This document shows, in pieces, positions 23,723-38,349 of a stretch of 64,000 nt of DNA (position 1 is its first letter; each line of letters opens with the position of its first letter). The stretch is from NCBI GenBank assembly GCA_007922195.1, contig ML682119.1, positions 365,943 through 429,942 of the forward strand. The letters run 5' to 3'. Under the pieces are notes generated by a model. That model was not told the DNA's origin. It ran no database searches and worked only from the letters and a program-made list of their open reading frames with translations. Both the position numbers and the translations under genes were made by a program. This DNA comes from Podocnemis expansa (lineage: Eukaryota; Chordata; Testudines; Podocnemididae).

Positions 23723-25611
23723 AAATATGGAACGCTAGTGCAAATCCCTTTTAAGCCTTCCATTACTTCTCTGCATCCCCTGTTACCCTGCTGAAGGACA
23801 GGCATGGGCTAACATTAGCTCTTTATGAGGTGTAACAGGCACCACTCCCTGTACTCTTCGCTTCGCCACCACCAAGCTTTCTCCACTTCTGTAGTCAGGG
23901 AACCCTGGACGTGACTCCCCTTGAGTGTTTTAGGGCAGGACCGCTCTGCTTGAATTCCTGACAGCTCTGAGAGTTGCCTTTTGCCCTGGGACCATCTTCC
24001 ACCCTCAGTGTTTCTCTGCCTCTACGATTCCTTCCTGGCATCACAGAACAATGTTCTTTTTGGCTGTGGGTTGCTATGTTACCAGTCTTTGATGTGGCTA
24101 GTACGTCAGAAGCTGCGTGCATGCCCTATGGGAATGTGTCCCAACGCACCAACTTCCATAACACCTTCTAGCCCTTCCTGCTGCAGGTGCACGCTAGCCA
24201 AAGGAAGAATGGTTTTAAATTTTTCGCAGGCCACGTGTTCTGCCTTTCACCCATGTATTGTGTCTGTCTCGCTGGTCATGCTGTCTGAGCAGGGAGATTT
24301 GGGTACCAGTGCCTCTCCAACCTTGGCATTCTTTGCCATTCATCTGGCAACCTTAAGAAAGTCAGTAGCAACTTCCAATAGGTCAGACTGTCAAATTCAT
24401 CAGGAATCTCTCCAGCACTTCTGTGGGTCCTGGGTTTACTACAGCTTCATTAACTTGAGCCAGAGGGGATGCAGGTTGGGCTGGGGTTCCCTTTGCTCAG
24501 GGCAATTGTCCCTCAAGTGTTACATAAGAAATGCCTTTGTGGACTTTCCTTTGTCACAGAAAGATTTGTGAATGTGATTATCTGGAGGGAATGGCTCTGG
24601 AGAAGAGAGAGCCTGGGCTCTCAACCACTCTGTCTTTTGCCAGTGGTAAAATAGGGTCCCTCTACACTGGGCTTCTGGCATTCTGTTTGGGACTTGTGTT
24701 CACTGAACACTCTGGCTCGTATGTAGTTAATAGCCATGTCTGCTGTTTCCTGTACAGAACCCAGGAATTTATCCCAAATGGCTTCTCTGATGTCTTCAGT
24801 GTGTGTCTTCAAGAAATGTTCCTGGGCAAATAGATCAAATCATGATTCTCAGCTTCTTGTTCCTTCGCCCACTTTCTCATCAAGTCATTCATTGTATTCT
24901 CTGTGGCTCATTTTATCATGCAGCATGAGGCTTCTGAATCTTAACCTATAGACCTCAGGGATCATTTGAAACCTTTACAGTATGGCCTTTTAAAATTCAG
25001 TATATTTCAGAGCCTGTTCAGTTTCCATTTCACTATATAACATTTAATGCTATATCCGAGAGCTTTGCAACTAGCATGGGAATCCTCTTGTCTCCTGGAA
25101 TCATATTTAGTTTGCAGAGTCTTTCAGAAGTAGGATGATACCTCTATACTGTCTCATTTTTGCAGGTGAGCATAGCTTGTGTTCCTTGGAGAGGACTGAT
25201 GAGTGCTTGAGGATTTTGTGATTTTATTTCCCATAGCTTGAGCTGTTGTTGACATTGCATCTTTCTCCATGGTTCACTGGCAGGCAGCTATTTCTACTTT
25301 CAGCTTGGACTGTGCTGCTGCTTGTTGGTTTTCTGTCTCCTGTTCTCTGGATCTCATTGCAGCTTCCTACCTCTGCTGTTCACATGCTTTGTCTTTTTGG
25401 TCAGCCTTCAGTCTAGCTAGTTCTCATTTCATAGATGTTTTGCTAGTGCTCATTTGGTCTGTTTCCTCACCTGAAATAAACAGAAAACACTAAACTGTAA
25501 CTATTTCTTACTGTTCCCAGACTTCTCATTCAGAATCATTTAAAAATCTAGTTTCCCAGTGTTTCACACGTAATGGCAGTCAACCAGCGAGCTGTATGTA
25601 AAATCCTGCAC

Positions 25612-26655
25612 TGTGACACTCTCCTCAGGGAACCTAGAACAATAAGTCCCCATGCTACTGCTCTGTCTCAGCAAGAGAGCTTTGCACTTAAACTATGCCA
25701 TGCCTTCCAGTCTTTCTGCTTCATCAACAAACTCCTTGAGACTCTGCCTGTCTAAACCTTGCAGGCAACCAGCAATGAACCTCAGTTCCTGAGATATGTC
25801 CCTTCAGTGTTCAGTCCCTCTCACTGGACACTGTCAGAAGTTTAGTTCACTTCTTCCAAAAGAGACAGAGTACACAGCAGCCTGTTAGCTCAGCTGCAGT
25901 CCCACACTTTAATGCACAGCATTGAGATGGTTTTGTAATAAACAAGAATGTGTACTAATAAAAACACAGGTTTGAGTGATACCAGCCAAAAATAAAAGAA
26001 AATAGTCTTACAAACCTCATTTGTATTACAAACAACTTACTTTCTAGTGCCTACATTTGATTCTAGTAAAACTTAATCTTTGCCTATCCCAGTTTTTGAC
26101 TAGCAGCAGTTCTGCCCCTCAGGCACAGAAGCTCCACTGTTGTCATGCCCAGAGGGTGCAGTTCCCTGATTCCCTTATGTAGTGGATAAGTGAGGGAGTC
26201 TCTCCCTGTTTCACAGTCCAGTGAATCTTGGAAATGAATTTTCCTTTGAAATGTAGCCCCTTGTAAAATTTTTCTCCTTTGCTGTGTGGGCAGACAGTAT
26301 GTTATCTCCCTTCTAGCTGGTCAGTTTACCCCTCTAGTTGGTGTAATGTCATTGTTTCAAATCATAGGGCTGGAAGGGACCTCAGGAGATCATTGAGTCT
26401 AACCCCCTGGGAATTGAACCCAGGACTTTCTACATGTTAAGCAGAGGTGCTAGCCACTACACTATTCCCTCAGGTCTAAATTTCTTTATGGTGTTACCTT
26501 GCTCAGTTCTCATTGGAGACAAAGGCAGACAGGCCAGGCAATGTTCCTTTATCCAAGGTAGCCCTGTATATCCACTGCCTCTGAAACAAGGTTTAAACAT
26601 ATATTTTCTGTGTACATACATTATAACTCCCCCATGTGCACGCACACACACACTT
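25612..26655 (-). repeat. 5' LTR of the Gypsy-type element, with SINE insertion
   Basis: Partner of 19,541-20,536. It carries its own SINE at about 26,356-26,470, at a different position from the SINE in the other LTR, so the two SINE insertions were independent. Confidence 0.65.
26356..26470 (-). mobile_element. tRNA-derived SINE with CR1-like tail
   Basis: Reverse-oriented copy: 'aaatcatagggctggaagg', 'gggaattgaacccagga', 'catgttaagcagaggtgcta'. It is longer at the head end than the copy at 19,788. Confidence 0.75.
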
Positions 26656-26756
26656 CCTAACTCATTAGGCCTACCCAGTATGCTCACTGCATGCTGCTGC
26701 TATTTCTGGTCAGCAGGGCACCAGCTTTTTTTATTTTATACATTACAAGGCACTGT

Positions 26757-27459
26757 GGCTATGTCTACATTGGAGAGCGTTTTTGAGAAAACTTTTTTTG
26801 AAAAAAATTATTTCAAAATGTATTTGAAATAATTATCTCAAAACTTTTTTCAAAAATGCTATTTTGGGAGAATGGTCCAGGGCCCACTCCTTGTCCCAAA
26901 ACCTATGGCTTTTTTTTTTTTTTTTTTTTTTTTGAAAGTGAACATCAACACCGGACTTTCTTTTTCAAAGAAAAAGCAAGGCAGTGGAAAAGATAAGCAG
27001 TCTTTTTCGAAAAAAGCCTTTGCCATGTCCAGCAATAGCTTCTTCAAAAAAAGCCATCTTGAAAAAGGCTTTTTTTTAAATGTAAAGAGGTTTAGAGTTG
27101 CTGAAAAGGTGCACCAGTATCTCGAAATACTGGCATGCTTTTTCAAAAAACCTAAACCTGACAGCTTTTTTTAAATAGCTTTTTCGAAAAAAACCATTGC
27201 GAGATGCAGCAAAGGCTTTTTTTCTAAAAAGCCTCCCTTTCTTTTTTTTTGAAAAAGAAAGGCCAGTGTAGACTCTCACTTTCGGGGGTGAGGGGAGGAG
27301 CTGCAGTATTTCAAGACAAGGTGTGGTCCCCGGACTGTTCTCCTGAAATAGCATTTTTGAAAACTGTTATTTTGAAATAATTATATGAATATATTTTGAA
27401 ATAATTTTTTTCAAAAAAAGGTTTTTTTTTTTAAAACACTCTCCACTGTAGACGCAGCC
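26757..27459. mobile_element. 703-bp element with long imperfect inverted repeats
   Basis: The ends GGCTATGTCTACATTGGAGAG and, in reverse, GGCTGCGTCTACAGTGGAGAG match with few differences. TGT lies on both outer sides (26,754-26,756 and 27,460-27,462), a possible 3-bp target duplication. The interior is rich in TTTTTGAAAA-like stretches that pair left with right. No transposase frame is seen, so it is a non-autonomous DNA transposon of undetermined superfamily. Confidence 0.65.
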
Positions 27460-27462
27460 TGT

Positions 27463-29590
27463 TTGGCTAACAAGTATTCTGACAGTAGCACATAGGGTGT
27501 GTCCTCCACCTGTTGGCATGAAGGGACTCAGGGCACAAACCTAAGCTGGAAGAGCTGAGGGTTAGAGGCAAACTCCCTGTATGGCTTTGGGATCTTCCAA
27601 AACTTCCTAGGAGACAAGTGCCATGTGACCATGGGCAGTCCTGGGTGCCGGGCAGGAAGGCAAGCTGGGCATTTGCCCAGGGCTCTGTGGGTGGGGAAGG
27701 GGTCCTAATGCTATGGCTCTTTTAAATCTCCTGGTGGCAGGGCTGGGAGGGTCTGGTGTGGGCCGTGGCAGGTGATCGGGGAGCTGCCAGGGACCCTGGC
27801 AAGGATGGCTGTGAGACTGGTTGGGGCCTCAGCAGGGAGAGCTGGGGGGCTGCTGGCTGGCTGCTGAGGGGGTGGACAGGGGCCTGGCAGAGGCTCTGGT
27901 GAGGCTGACTCAGGGACTGGGGGAAGAACAAAAGTAAAGGATGGGTGCCCCCCATTCTTGACTTTTACGCAGGGCCCTGGAATCCCTCAGAGCCGCTGCC
28001 TGTGAGAACCCTGGCACCATCCCCTGTGCTTCCATTGCTCCATTCCTGGAGATTACTAGCCTTTCTTCTGTCCTACGACTCTTGGACCCATTTAGATGCC
28101 CAGTCCTCAGCTCAGCACCTGTTAGTTACTGGATTTTTGGCCTGCCCTGAGCAAGGTTCTACTGTACTGCACAAACCCAGTGACAATGGTGTGTTGGGCC
28201 AGTTGGGAAACAGCGTTGGGGCCAGGCTCCCTGTTTAAATTCAGCTCTACACTGAATCTGGTATTTCCTATGGCCTCAGGTGCCCTAATCCCTTAAGAAG
28301 TCAATGGGAGGAGGTCCCTCACTTGCTTTGCTGTTGCAGCTTTGTTACTGAGACTCAGCAGCGTGAATCTATGCATCCTATGGCCTGTGAAATGCAAGGC
28401 TGCCCTGGATTGCAGTCCTGACTCAGGGATTTGAACTGAAGTGGTTTCAAGTGCCTGCACTAGAAGGCAGAACTCAGTCACACTGTATACATTGGGATAT
28501 CATATGACTGTGGATTTTATAACAGGCAATTTTCTTTCTGTGTGTTCAGCACTGTCCCAGCTCCACTCCCATAATGGGCAGCATCAGGGTAAGGAACCAG
28601 AAGCTAAGGTGGCACTGGGGAAATATAGCCAGCGGTTTCCAACGTGAAATCAGCTGGTGCTTAGCCTTCAGGGAAAAGTGCTGACTCCTAGGAACACAAA
28701 GAAGCAAGGCTCTGATGGGACCATCTGCCTCAGGCCTCCTTCACCATGTCTGTTCAGAACCAAGGGGCTCCCTTTAGCCCTGCCCTGCTAGCTGTACACA
28801 CCAAGCTGGTCCTGGACCCAGTCCAGCTCCCACAGAAGTGCTGCGGATGTGTGAACTAAACAGGCCCAGCTATGCTCCTGGCTTAATTAGAAAGAAGCAA
28901 GGGATTTGTTACATGTCCAGCTGCATACAGGGGAGATGAGGTGCTTAAGGTGTATAAGAACTGTGGTTGAATTGGGCTTCCCAGCCCTTCAGAGGCAGGC
29001 CAGCATTATCACATCTTTGTAGGAGGGGAACCAGAGACACCAGGGAATTATGGCCAAGGTCTAGAAGAGCAGCAGCAACCAGCAATCTTGCCAGTCCCTC
29101 ATGCAGGCCTGTTGAGAGAAATTTGAGACTCTAGGACACCATGCCCAGAGGCCCCACTCCCTCCCATATCACCCCAGTTCATGTTTTGGGGGGCCCTGAG
29201 CTCATGGCCCTGGCATAATTGTTCCTCCCTTACTCCTATAAGCCATGAAGCGTGTTAGGTAGATGAAGGCCAAGTTAATGTGACTCAATGTAATCCCACC
29301 ACCCCGCAGTGTGTGCCACAAGCTAATGTTCCTACATGTGGACTAGTGTTTTCTTCTGTAGGGGCTACTGGGTTGTAGGATGGGGCAGTGTGAAGGCTTT
29401 AATCCCTCTAGCTGATTCTGGCACGTTTCCTTTTCCCTTGGCCCAACTCCATAGGACCAAGCCATCTGACTTTAACGCTCAGGTTTCTTTGGACCCTTTG
29501 GAGTCCTTTCTCTGGGCTCTTCCTTCCCCACTGAGCTCATCAATGGGGAACAGACATGGAAGGCATTTAGAAACCAGTCCAGTGCCCCCT
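27463..29590. other. intergenic stretch, nothing recognised
   Basis: Only short chance frames. No splice-bounded exon, RNA gene or repeat family recognised. Confidence 0.5.
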
Positions 29591-30450
29591 CACCCAGACT
29601 ATGTATTAGGACCAGCACTGTTCAACGTATTCGTAAATGATATGGGGAAAGGGGCAAATAGTGAGGAGGTAAAATATGCAGATGGTCCAAAATTATTTAC
29701 AGTTAAGTCCAAAGTACACTGAGAAGAGTTAAAAAGGGATCTCACAACACTGGGTGACTGGATAACAAAATGGCAGGTGAAATTCAATGTTGATAAATGC
29801 AAAGTAATACACATTGGAAAATGTAATCCCAGCAAAATGATGAGGCTAAGTTTGCTGTCATCATTCAAGAAAGAGATCTTTGAGTCATCATGGATAGTTC
29901 TCTGCAAACATCTCAATGTGCAGCAATAGTCAAAAAGGCTAACAGAATGGTAGTAAGATCCATTAGGAAAGGGAAAGATGACAAGACAGGAGATACCATA
30001 ATGCCACTATATAAATCCAAGGTATATCCACACTTTGAATAACACATGCAGCTCTAGATGCCTCAGATCAGAAAATATATTTCGGAATTGGAAAAGGAAC
30101 AGAGAAGGGGGGGGAAATAGTAAGGGGACAGAACAGCTTCCATAGGAGGAGAAAATGAAAAGACTGGGACTGCTGGTTGAAAAAGAGATGCATAAGGAGG
30201 GATATTCCACGGGTCAATGAAATCATAACTGGTGTGGAGAAATGAACGAGAAAGTGTTGTTTACTGATTCACGTTACACAAGAATGAATAGGCAAATAAA
30301 ATTAATGAATAGGCAGCAGGTTTAAAACAAAGAAAAAGAAGTATTTTCCTGCAATCCACAACCTGTGAAATGCTTTGAGATGAGGCTAAGCAAAAGGCCT
30401 TCACACAACAGAGCTAGGAAAAATTAACTCTTTGCTTTCCAGCACAGAAA
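29590..30450 (+). mobile_element. CR1-type LINE fragment (3' part of reverse transcriptase)
   Basis: The plus-strand translation shows GPALFNVFVNDM, a damaged active-site region (EVKYADGPKLF where CR1 elements have FADD), then TTLGDWITKWQVKFN and DKCKVIHIGKC, as in the C-terminal reverse transcriptase part of CR1 elements. Frames are broken by stops downstream. The tail decays into A-rich sequence. Confidence 0.75.
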
Positions 30451-30869
30451 GGTTGTTCTGAAGATGAGACTGATATTTCGTCTCCAAAAGAAGACATGAA
30501 AAGCTCTAAGTTTGTTTTGCACAATAGCTGCACAACTGCAGCTGCACCAGAAAGGCCTGGGTGGATGGTTTGTTCTTTCTTGTGTTTAAATGATACACTT
30601 TTAATTTGAATAGATGATTTCAGGTATTTTCCGAGTAAATAAGAAAAAGCAAGACCTCAGTTCAAAATACGCCTGCCCATGCCTGGCACTGTTGGAGGCT
30701 AGACAGAGAGTTTACAAGCAGCTGTAATGCTTTGTGCCTTTGAGATCAGTGTCAAGACAACGACTCTGCAGCCTATGCTGCCAGCCATCCCTCTTCCCAG
30801 TTAGTCTGATCTCTGGAGACTCTAGCATTGCAATATCATCTGTTGCAGTATTTTGCCCATCATTAACAG

Positions 30870-31160
30870 GCTCACAGGCCTATAATTACTTGGATTGTCC
30901 CGTTTCCCCTCTTTAAACAGTGGTATAATATTAGCTTTCTTCCAGTCTCCTAGAATTTCCCCAGTGCTCCAAGCTTACTAAGCTACCTAGCCAGCTGTTT
31001 AAAAACTCTTAGTGCAAGTTATTTGGGCCTGCTGATTTTAAAGTGTCTAACTCGCTAGTTACCGTCCTCCTTAGTTGGAATGGAAAGTAGTTCATCATCA
31101 CATGCTGTAACTGCATCATCTGGCTTTTTCCCAACCGCACAATAGAATTATTTATTGAAC
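30870..31160 (-). mobile_element. CR1-type LINE fragment (reverse transcriptase N-terminal part)
   Basis: On the minus strand, broken frames read like the CR1 region 'LHPRVLKELA ... W..TGE.P.DWKKAN..P.FKKG', including GRKLILYHCLKRGN-like remnants. It has the opposite orientation to the fragment at 29.6 kb, so these are two insertions. Confidence 0.65.
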
Positions 31161-31399
31161 ACTTTTACTTTTTTGTGTAATTACTGGCAACTCCCCCGTA
31201 ACTGTTTAGTAACAATTCAATGGCATTGTTAGGATTCTTTATGTTTCTACTACACTGTTGTCAGTTGCTCTTTATCTGTCCAGAGAAGGTGTAACATAGA
31301 ATTCTTCCATGTTCAATACACTTTTTGAATTAGGAAATAAATATCAGTTTGTATAGCTTGCTTCCTTACACATTATAGATGGGTGACTAAGGAGAGGTA

Positions 31400-31800
31400 C
31401 ATTTTCTAGTGTGATTTTATGGTCTGCAGCAGACATCAAACACTGACTTATCAGGTCATTTACTAATAGGCACTTAAGATTATTTTCTTCTAGGTAGTCA
31501 GTGACTCAGAAACAGGTAAAGCCATTTTTGACACTGTGTCTTTCACCCTCCCTTTTAATCAGTTGATCCTTCCTAAAGTTTATAATCATTGAATTTAACA
31601 TTCCACTCATGCAAATCTTCCAGGTTCTAAGAACAGCAACCGAGTCAAATTTCTGCTCATACAGGAGCAATTCCAATTCTCATTACCCAGCTTCCTAGCA
31701 CTAATATGTTGACACTTAAAGAATTTCTTGTCTTCACATCCCTTGGTGCCTTGATTAATTTTATTTTCAATATTTTAACATTGCCCTTTATGCGAAATTA
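31400..31800 (-). mobile_element. possible LINE endonuclease remnant
   Basis: Minus-strand frame LLLYEQKFDSVAVLRTW resembles the start of a LINE apurinic endonuclease (L...D.V.V.ETW). It may be the 5' continuation of the fragment at 30.9 kb. Low-certainty call by eye. Confidence 0.4.
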
Positions 31801-31999
31801 TTGGTCTCCTCTTTTCTCCCTCTCCTTTTAATAGTTTAATATCCTCCTGACTAGCCTTTCCACGCCCCCACCCCCACCCCAAACAATTCAGTGTATGAAC
31901 ATTCATGTGCTATAAACAGATGTGGCAATCAGAGAAAGTACACCCCTGAGTGTAGTCTGCAGGCAGGTCTACCCCTAGAATTTTTACTTTTTGCAATTG

Positions 32000-33050
32000 A
32001 TGCCAGGGGAAACTGATGCTTAGAATTTAATGACTATGAAACAGAATGCATGAGTAATCCAGTTCTTTTACTACTCCTCGGGTGCCATGGGGTTATCTAA
32101 AATCATCCCTGAACTCAAGGAGCTTTGGGGTCTGGGATGTGTTCTCAGTATCACACATGGCCAGGGCTCACTAGCAGACTTAGTTTGTGGGTGTTCGAAT
32201 TATAAGACAGAAGAGGCCATCACAATCCAGGCTCAAGAAGCACAAATTACCTTGGTGGAATAAACCAGCTGGTGTGGCATCATCACCACCTGCAGTCACT
32301 GCCAGATGTTTCAGAGGAAGGGGCAGGATGATGATAAGAGTATCTGATTCTGCTATACCATCCTCTGGATGTGACTCTGCCTGTGATGTACTTAACCAGT
32401 TGGCCATCAGGTGAGAGCCTCTGTAAGGCTTCTTTGCATACTGTCAGCAAAAGCTGCTGTCACTCAGATCAACATCTCAGTCTTTTTCAAGACTACACTC
32501 CTTGCTTCAGTAACATGCCATGCTGCAAGTTCCAGAGGTTAATCATACACTGAATAAACAAAAAAAGGAACACGGAACTCTTCTCCTTTTAAAATAGCTT
32601 TCATTTCCCTTTCACTGTGTGTACTCGTTCTTCTGTTAGGCAATAAGGCAGTTATTTAGGAGGCAGACTACCATTTGTCATTCATGTCTCTTATTCTTTC
32701 TGAACGATGTCACTTTCTGTGTATCTCCAGCACAAAGAATCTCTTCCTTTATCCAGCACACCAGCTCAGATAATGTTCATTGCCCCTTTCAGAGCTATTG
32801 GTATTGCAACTATCTTAATCTCAGCTCAGTGGGTATAGCTGCATACCATACATTTATAAAATAACAGGGCCCACGGGAAAAATCCAGTGCCTGAGGAATG
32901 TTCTCAAATGGTGGAGGAATTCCACATGCCCCTGCAGTCCTTCAATCTGTCTGCACTGCAAATACTACTAGTTTGCCACTTTTCATCCATAAATCTCAAA
33001 GTACTTTCCAAAGAACTATATCACTGTCCCTGCATTACTTATGGAGAATC
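32000..33050. other. intergenic stretch, nothing recognised
   Basis: AT-rich sequence without supported genes or recognised repeats. Confidence 0.45.
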
Positions 33051-33057
33051 TGAGTCA

Positions 33058-33238
33058 TGCAAAAAGCAAGGAGTCCTGCGGCACTTAAAGACTAATGCTT
33101 TGAAGTCTGACGAAGTGGGATTTTTCTCCTTTGAAAGCTCATGCGATAAATAAATCTGTTAGTCTTTAAGTGCCGCAGGACTTCTTGCTTTTTTTTTTTT
33201 TTTTTTTGCTTTACTAGACTAACACGGCTGCCTCTTTG
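33058..33238. mobile_element. fold-back repeat unit
   Basis: The left arm 'aaaaagcaaggagtcctgcg...cacttaaagactaa' is the reverse of the right arm 'ttagtctttaagtgccgcag...cttcttgcttttt', which continues into 'ctagactaacacggctgc' and 'tttggaa'. The flanks CTGAGTCATG and CTGAGGCACAG may be a decayed target duplication of the whole unit. Confidence 0.7.
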
Positions 33239-33240
33239 GA

Positions 33241-34740
33241 ACTGAGGCACAGAAAAGCTCTGATTATGTTCTTGTGCCTGAAATTAGGATCTGTTCCAAT
33301 GCTGCAGGGAGAATCCAAGGGACTCTGCCTGATCATGGTGTTTCTCAAAGGTTGGTGAGTTTGGAGAAGAGGAAAGACAGGGAAAGGGGAGGAGGATCAG
33401 CAAGCATGAGGAGCAGCATGATGTTGGGAAGAGGAGATAGACTATATGGGGATGGAGAAGGAATAGAGAAGTCAGAGTAAAGGAAGATGGAGGCAGCTTG
33501 GGCAAAAGTTCATACAAAGAAGTCTGCACTTTAAGGGGCACTTAAATGAGTAATGGGAGACAAAGGACTCCCCAATTTTCAATGCACTTCAATTTTGTGC
33601 CCTATCATTCACCCCACAAGGGCATCTCCAAGGTCCCCATGTGCCAGGCTCCTTAGTCTGCTCTCCACAAACACTAACACACCACAGGGCTCTAAACCTG
33701 ACTGACTAGCCTTCTGGAGCCGTTTGTGTGGTCCATTCCTGTAACAGATCTTGACGTCACCTGTGATTCCAGGATTTCTGCCTTCGCTGTCTCTTCATCC
33801 AGCCCCTGCTCTATTAATCTCTCCTCAGCAGGAATCCACTGCAGTCCTTCCTGCTGCCAACTCTAAAATGGCTGATCTCTGGTTACTTACTGCACTTTTG
33901 GAAATGAAAAGCACATTCCAAGAACTTACTGGCCATTTTGTATTTTGCTATATTACTTTTCCAACAGATGTTAGGGTAGATAAAGTCCTCCATTACTACC
34001 AAGTATTATATTTTGAATATTGGTATTTTGTAGAAATGTGACTCCAAAAGAAATAAAAACATCAGCCTCTTTTTCTCCCCTCATCTTTTTTTTCTTATTT
34101 ATTATTAGTAATAATCAACAGCTTTGCCACTCAAGTTTATGGTTTTATGTATATGAGAGGGAGATAGTTGAAAGTCTGCTGTGTTGGGTTAGTTGTATTG
34201 ATCTGTACAGGTGGCAGATGAGGGTACTTGTGCTGTGGTAAGGGACTATCTGTGTTTGGGATTATTTAGTGCACTGGTTGTATTGTTGTGTGGGTGGATA
34301 TGTTGATTTATGGTTGTGCTAAGAGATTTTCATTTGATTTGTGCAGGGAGCAAATGAGGGGTGTGTGTTGCAGTGAGAGCTTTATGCATTTGGGGCTATT
34401 GTGGGAGAGGTTGGGGTTAGTCTGTGTTTGGCTGAGAGATTGTATTGAATTGTATAGATGACAACTCAATTTTTGAAGAACTGTGGCCTTTGGAGCATGT
34501 TATCTACCATGTGGGCAATCTCCAACATACCTCTGACTCAGTACAACCAATGACATTGCTGCATGCAAATTAGCTGCAGAATAAGGGTGTGAGGAGTTAT
34601 TTCTGTAGCTAGACAATGGTTCTAAGCTAGGACTCTTGGCACAGTTCAGATACATGACTTGCTGTTTTTTTAGCTATAGCTTTGCACTGTGGTCTACCTA
34701 AGAGCCCCAGGTATGGCATATTAGTACCCAAGTGTGATTC
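33241..34740. other. intergenic stretch, nothing recognised
   Basis: AT-rich with GT-rich minus/plus asymmetry near 34.2-34.4 kb. No gene or repeat family identified. Confidence 0.45.
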
Positions 34741-34744
34741 GTAG

Positions 34745-35140
34745 ATCCCAACACCAGATGGGACCACTGTGATCAGTTTGTCTGACTTCCTGTATAACAC
34801 TATTTAAAGAACTTCCCCCAAAATAATTCCTAAGCTCATCTTAGAAAAACATCTGATCCTGATTTAATTTTTTCTATTAATGGAGAATCCATCCCAATCC
34901 TTGGTAACCTGTTCCAGTTAATTAGTCTCACCGTTAAAAATGCATGCCTTATTTTTTGTATGAATTTGTCAAGATTCAACTTCCAACCATTCAGTTGTGG
35001 TTTAGTTTCCCCAGTAGACTGAAGAGTTCTCCAGTTGATGGTGCTGGTGTTGTACAGATACAAAACAATTTGTCTTCTTGGTTCCTTGTTCTCATTGGTC
35101 TATACCCACCTGTTGTCTCTTGTCTTACAAACTGAAAGTT
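34745..35140 (-). mobile_element. CR1-type LINE 3' fragment
   Basis: The plus strand reads as the reverse of a CR1 3' region: 'ccagatgggaccactgtgat', 'cttcccccaaaataattcct', 'taatggagaatccatcccaa', 'tcaacttccaaccattcagt'. No coding potential. Confidence 0.7.
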
Positions 35141-35231
35141 TCTTACAGAAGTGATTGTCTTTCTTGTGGCTCTGTATATTGCTTGACACAGCGGGGGCCT
35201 GTTCCATGACTGAGGTTCCTAGGCACTAGGA

Positions 35232-35578
35232 CAGTGGTTCCCAACCTGTGATCCTGGGACCTCTGGGGATCCACAGAGTCATTGCAAGGGGGTCTATGAA
35301 TACATTCACCGCAGTGGCTGCTGGCCAATGGCAGGCAGCACAGGCCTGATCTGGCCTCAGCCACTGTCAGCCAGAGATCCATGTTGGAAAGGGCTATAAA
35401 ATTTAAATTGTATGTACCTCCCTTTGGGAGCAGGCACAGGCCAGGTCCTCCACTGCCCTTCTGCAGCACCGCTGCCTGCAATCAGTCCCTGATCACAACT
35501 ATTATCATTTGGGGGGGGTCCACGAATTTCTTTTATATTAAAAGGGGAGCTCATACTCAAAAAGGTTGGGAACCACTG
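35232..35578. mobile_element. 347-bp non-autonomous hAT element
   Basis: Ends CAGTGGTTCCCAACCTG / AGGTTGGGAACCACTG. Flanks CACTAGGA / GACTATGA agree at 6 of 8 positions. No open frame of note. Confidence 0.8.
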
Positions 35579-35589
35579 GACTATGATAG

Positions 35590-36480
35590 ACAGTCAATAA
35601 GAACAGATGGTTCCTGGCCCACAGACCATCGAATGATACTCATCATAGCATCTATAAACAATTAGCAACTAGGGTCTGGGACAAGTAGTTACATCACTGT
35701 TAATAAATAACTGATCTGTGTGTTTCCTCTGGGCAGCTAAATCCCTTTGCTGATAACTGTCTAGCTTTGGCCACTATCCCACTCTATTTCCCCTTCACTG
35801 CGGCACATTTAAAACTCAGTTTCTAATTGCCTTCTCAGCCCAAGCCCTTTAATTCACGCTTCACCAAGCTGGCAACAGATTTGGTCTCAAACAGAGCTCA
35901 CAAGTCCCAAAATAAACACAGTCTTTCATCACCTCCAGTTCCAAACAGCCTCCTAATTCCAGGACTTGCCTAGTTTTCTGCTAGGTCTCTAGGAGCATCA
36001 GCTACTTCTCTCATCCACTCCCTCCCTGCAGTTACCTGCTGCCTTTTCTATCTGATTCACCTCCTTCCACTCAAGTGGGATTCTCTCCTACTCAGGGTCA
36101 GCTTACCCCTAGCATTCCAGCCCATGGGCAGGCCACCTTCAAACAGACAGAAATGTGGCAATGAAAGAGAACTTGGACACCCACTCTTCTGACATTGCTT
36201 TTGAACCCTCAGCTACAGGTTTATAATTTGTTGCCCTACTGTGAGCTGTAGCAGAGGGATGGTGTGTGAGGCTAACAAAAATGCTCTCAACTACCCCATC
36301 ACCAACATGTGCTGATGTCACAATTTGCCCTCCATTGTGTCCAGATGGGTCACCGCCCTTTGCCCAGGACCCTCCATTCGCCACTTCCCATCACCCAACC
36401 AATCTCCATTCCCCACTTCCATTATCAGCCAGTCCAGACACAGGGATTTCCCTTACTTCATCATCCCCCCCATTCAGCGA
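35590..36480. other. 3' flank of the KRAB zinc-finger pseudogene, nothing recognised
   Basis: No supported gene or repeat. Confidence 0.45.
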
Positions 36481-36482
36481 CC

Positions 36483-38338
<1,856 letters not shown>

Positions 38339-38349
38339 CTGGAACAACA

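Larger units (their letters stand above)
19541..26655 (-). mobile_element. decayed Ty3/Gypsy-type LTR retrotransposon
   Basis: Two direct repeats of about 1 kb, 19,541-20,536 and 25,612-26,655, bracket about 5 kb. They start TGTGA... on the plus strand and share blocks such as CTCAGCAAGAGAGCTTTGC and TGGTGTTACCTTGCTCAGTT. On the minus strand the interior carries broken reverse-transcriptase remnants: a VDYRKLN-type motif near 21,690-21,730, a connection region near 21,180-21,390 (IKASNCKIGAATVPYFGH) and an RNase H edge at 20,959-21,080 (VLAGPDFDKTFEL). Order and wording match Ty3/Gypsy pol. The frame is interrupted by many stops and shifts. Gag and integrase are not recognisable. LTR divergence indicates an old insertion. 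LTR ends are placed by eye. Confidence 0.75.
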
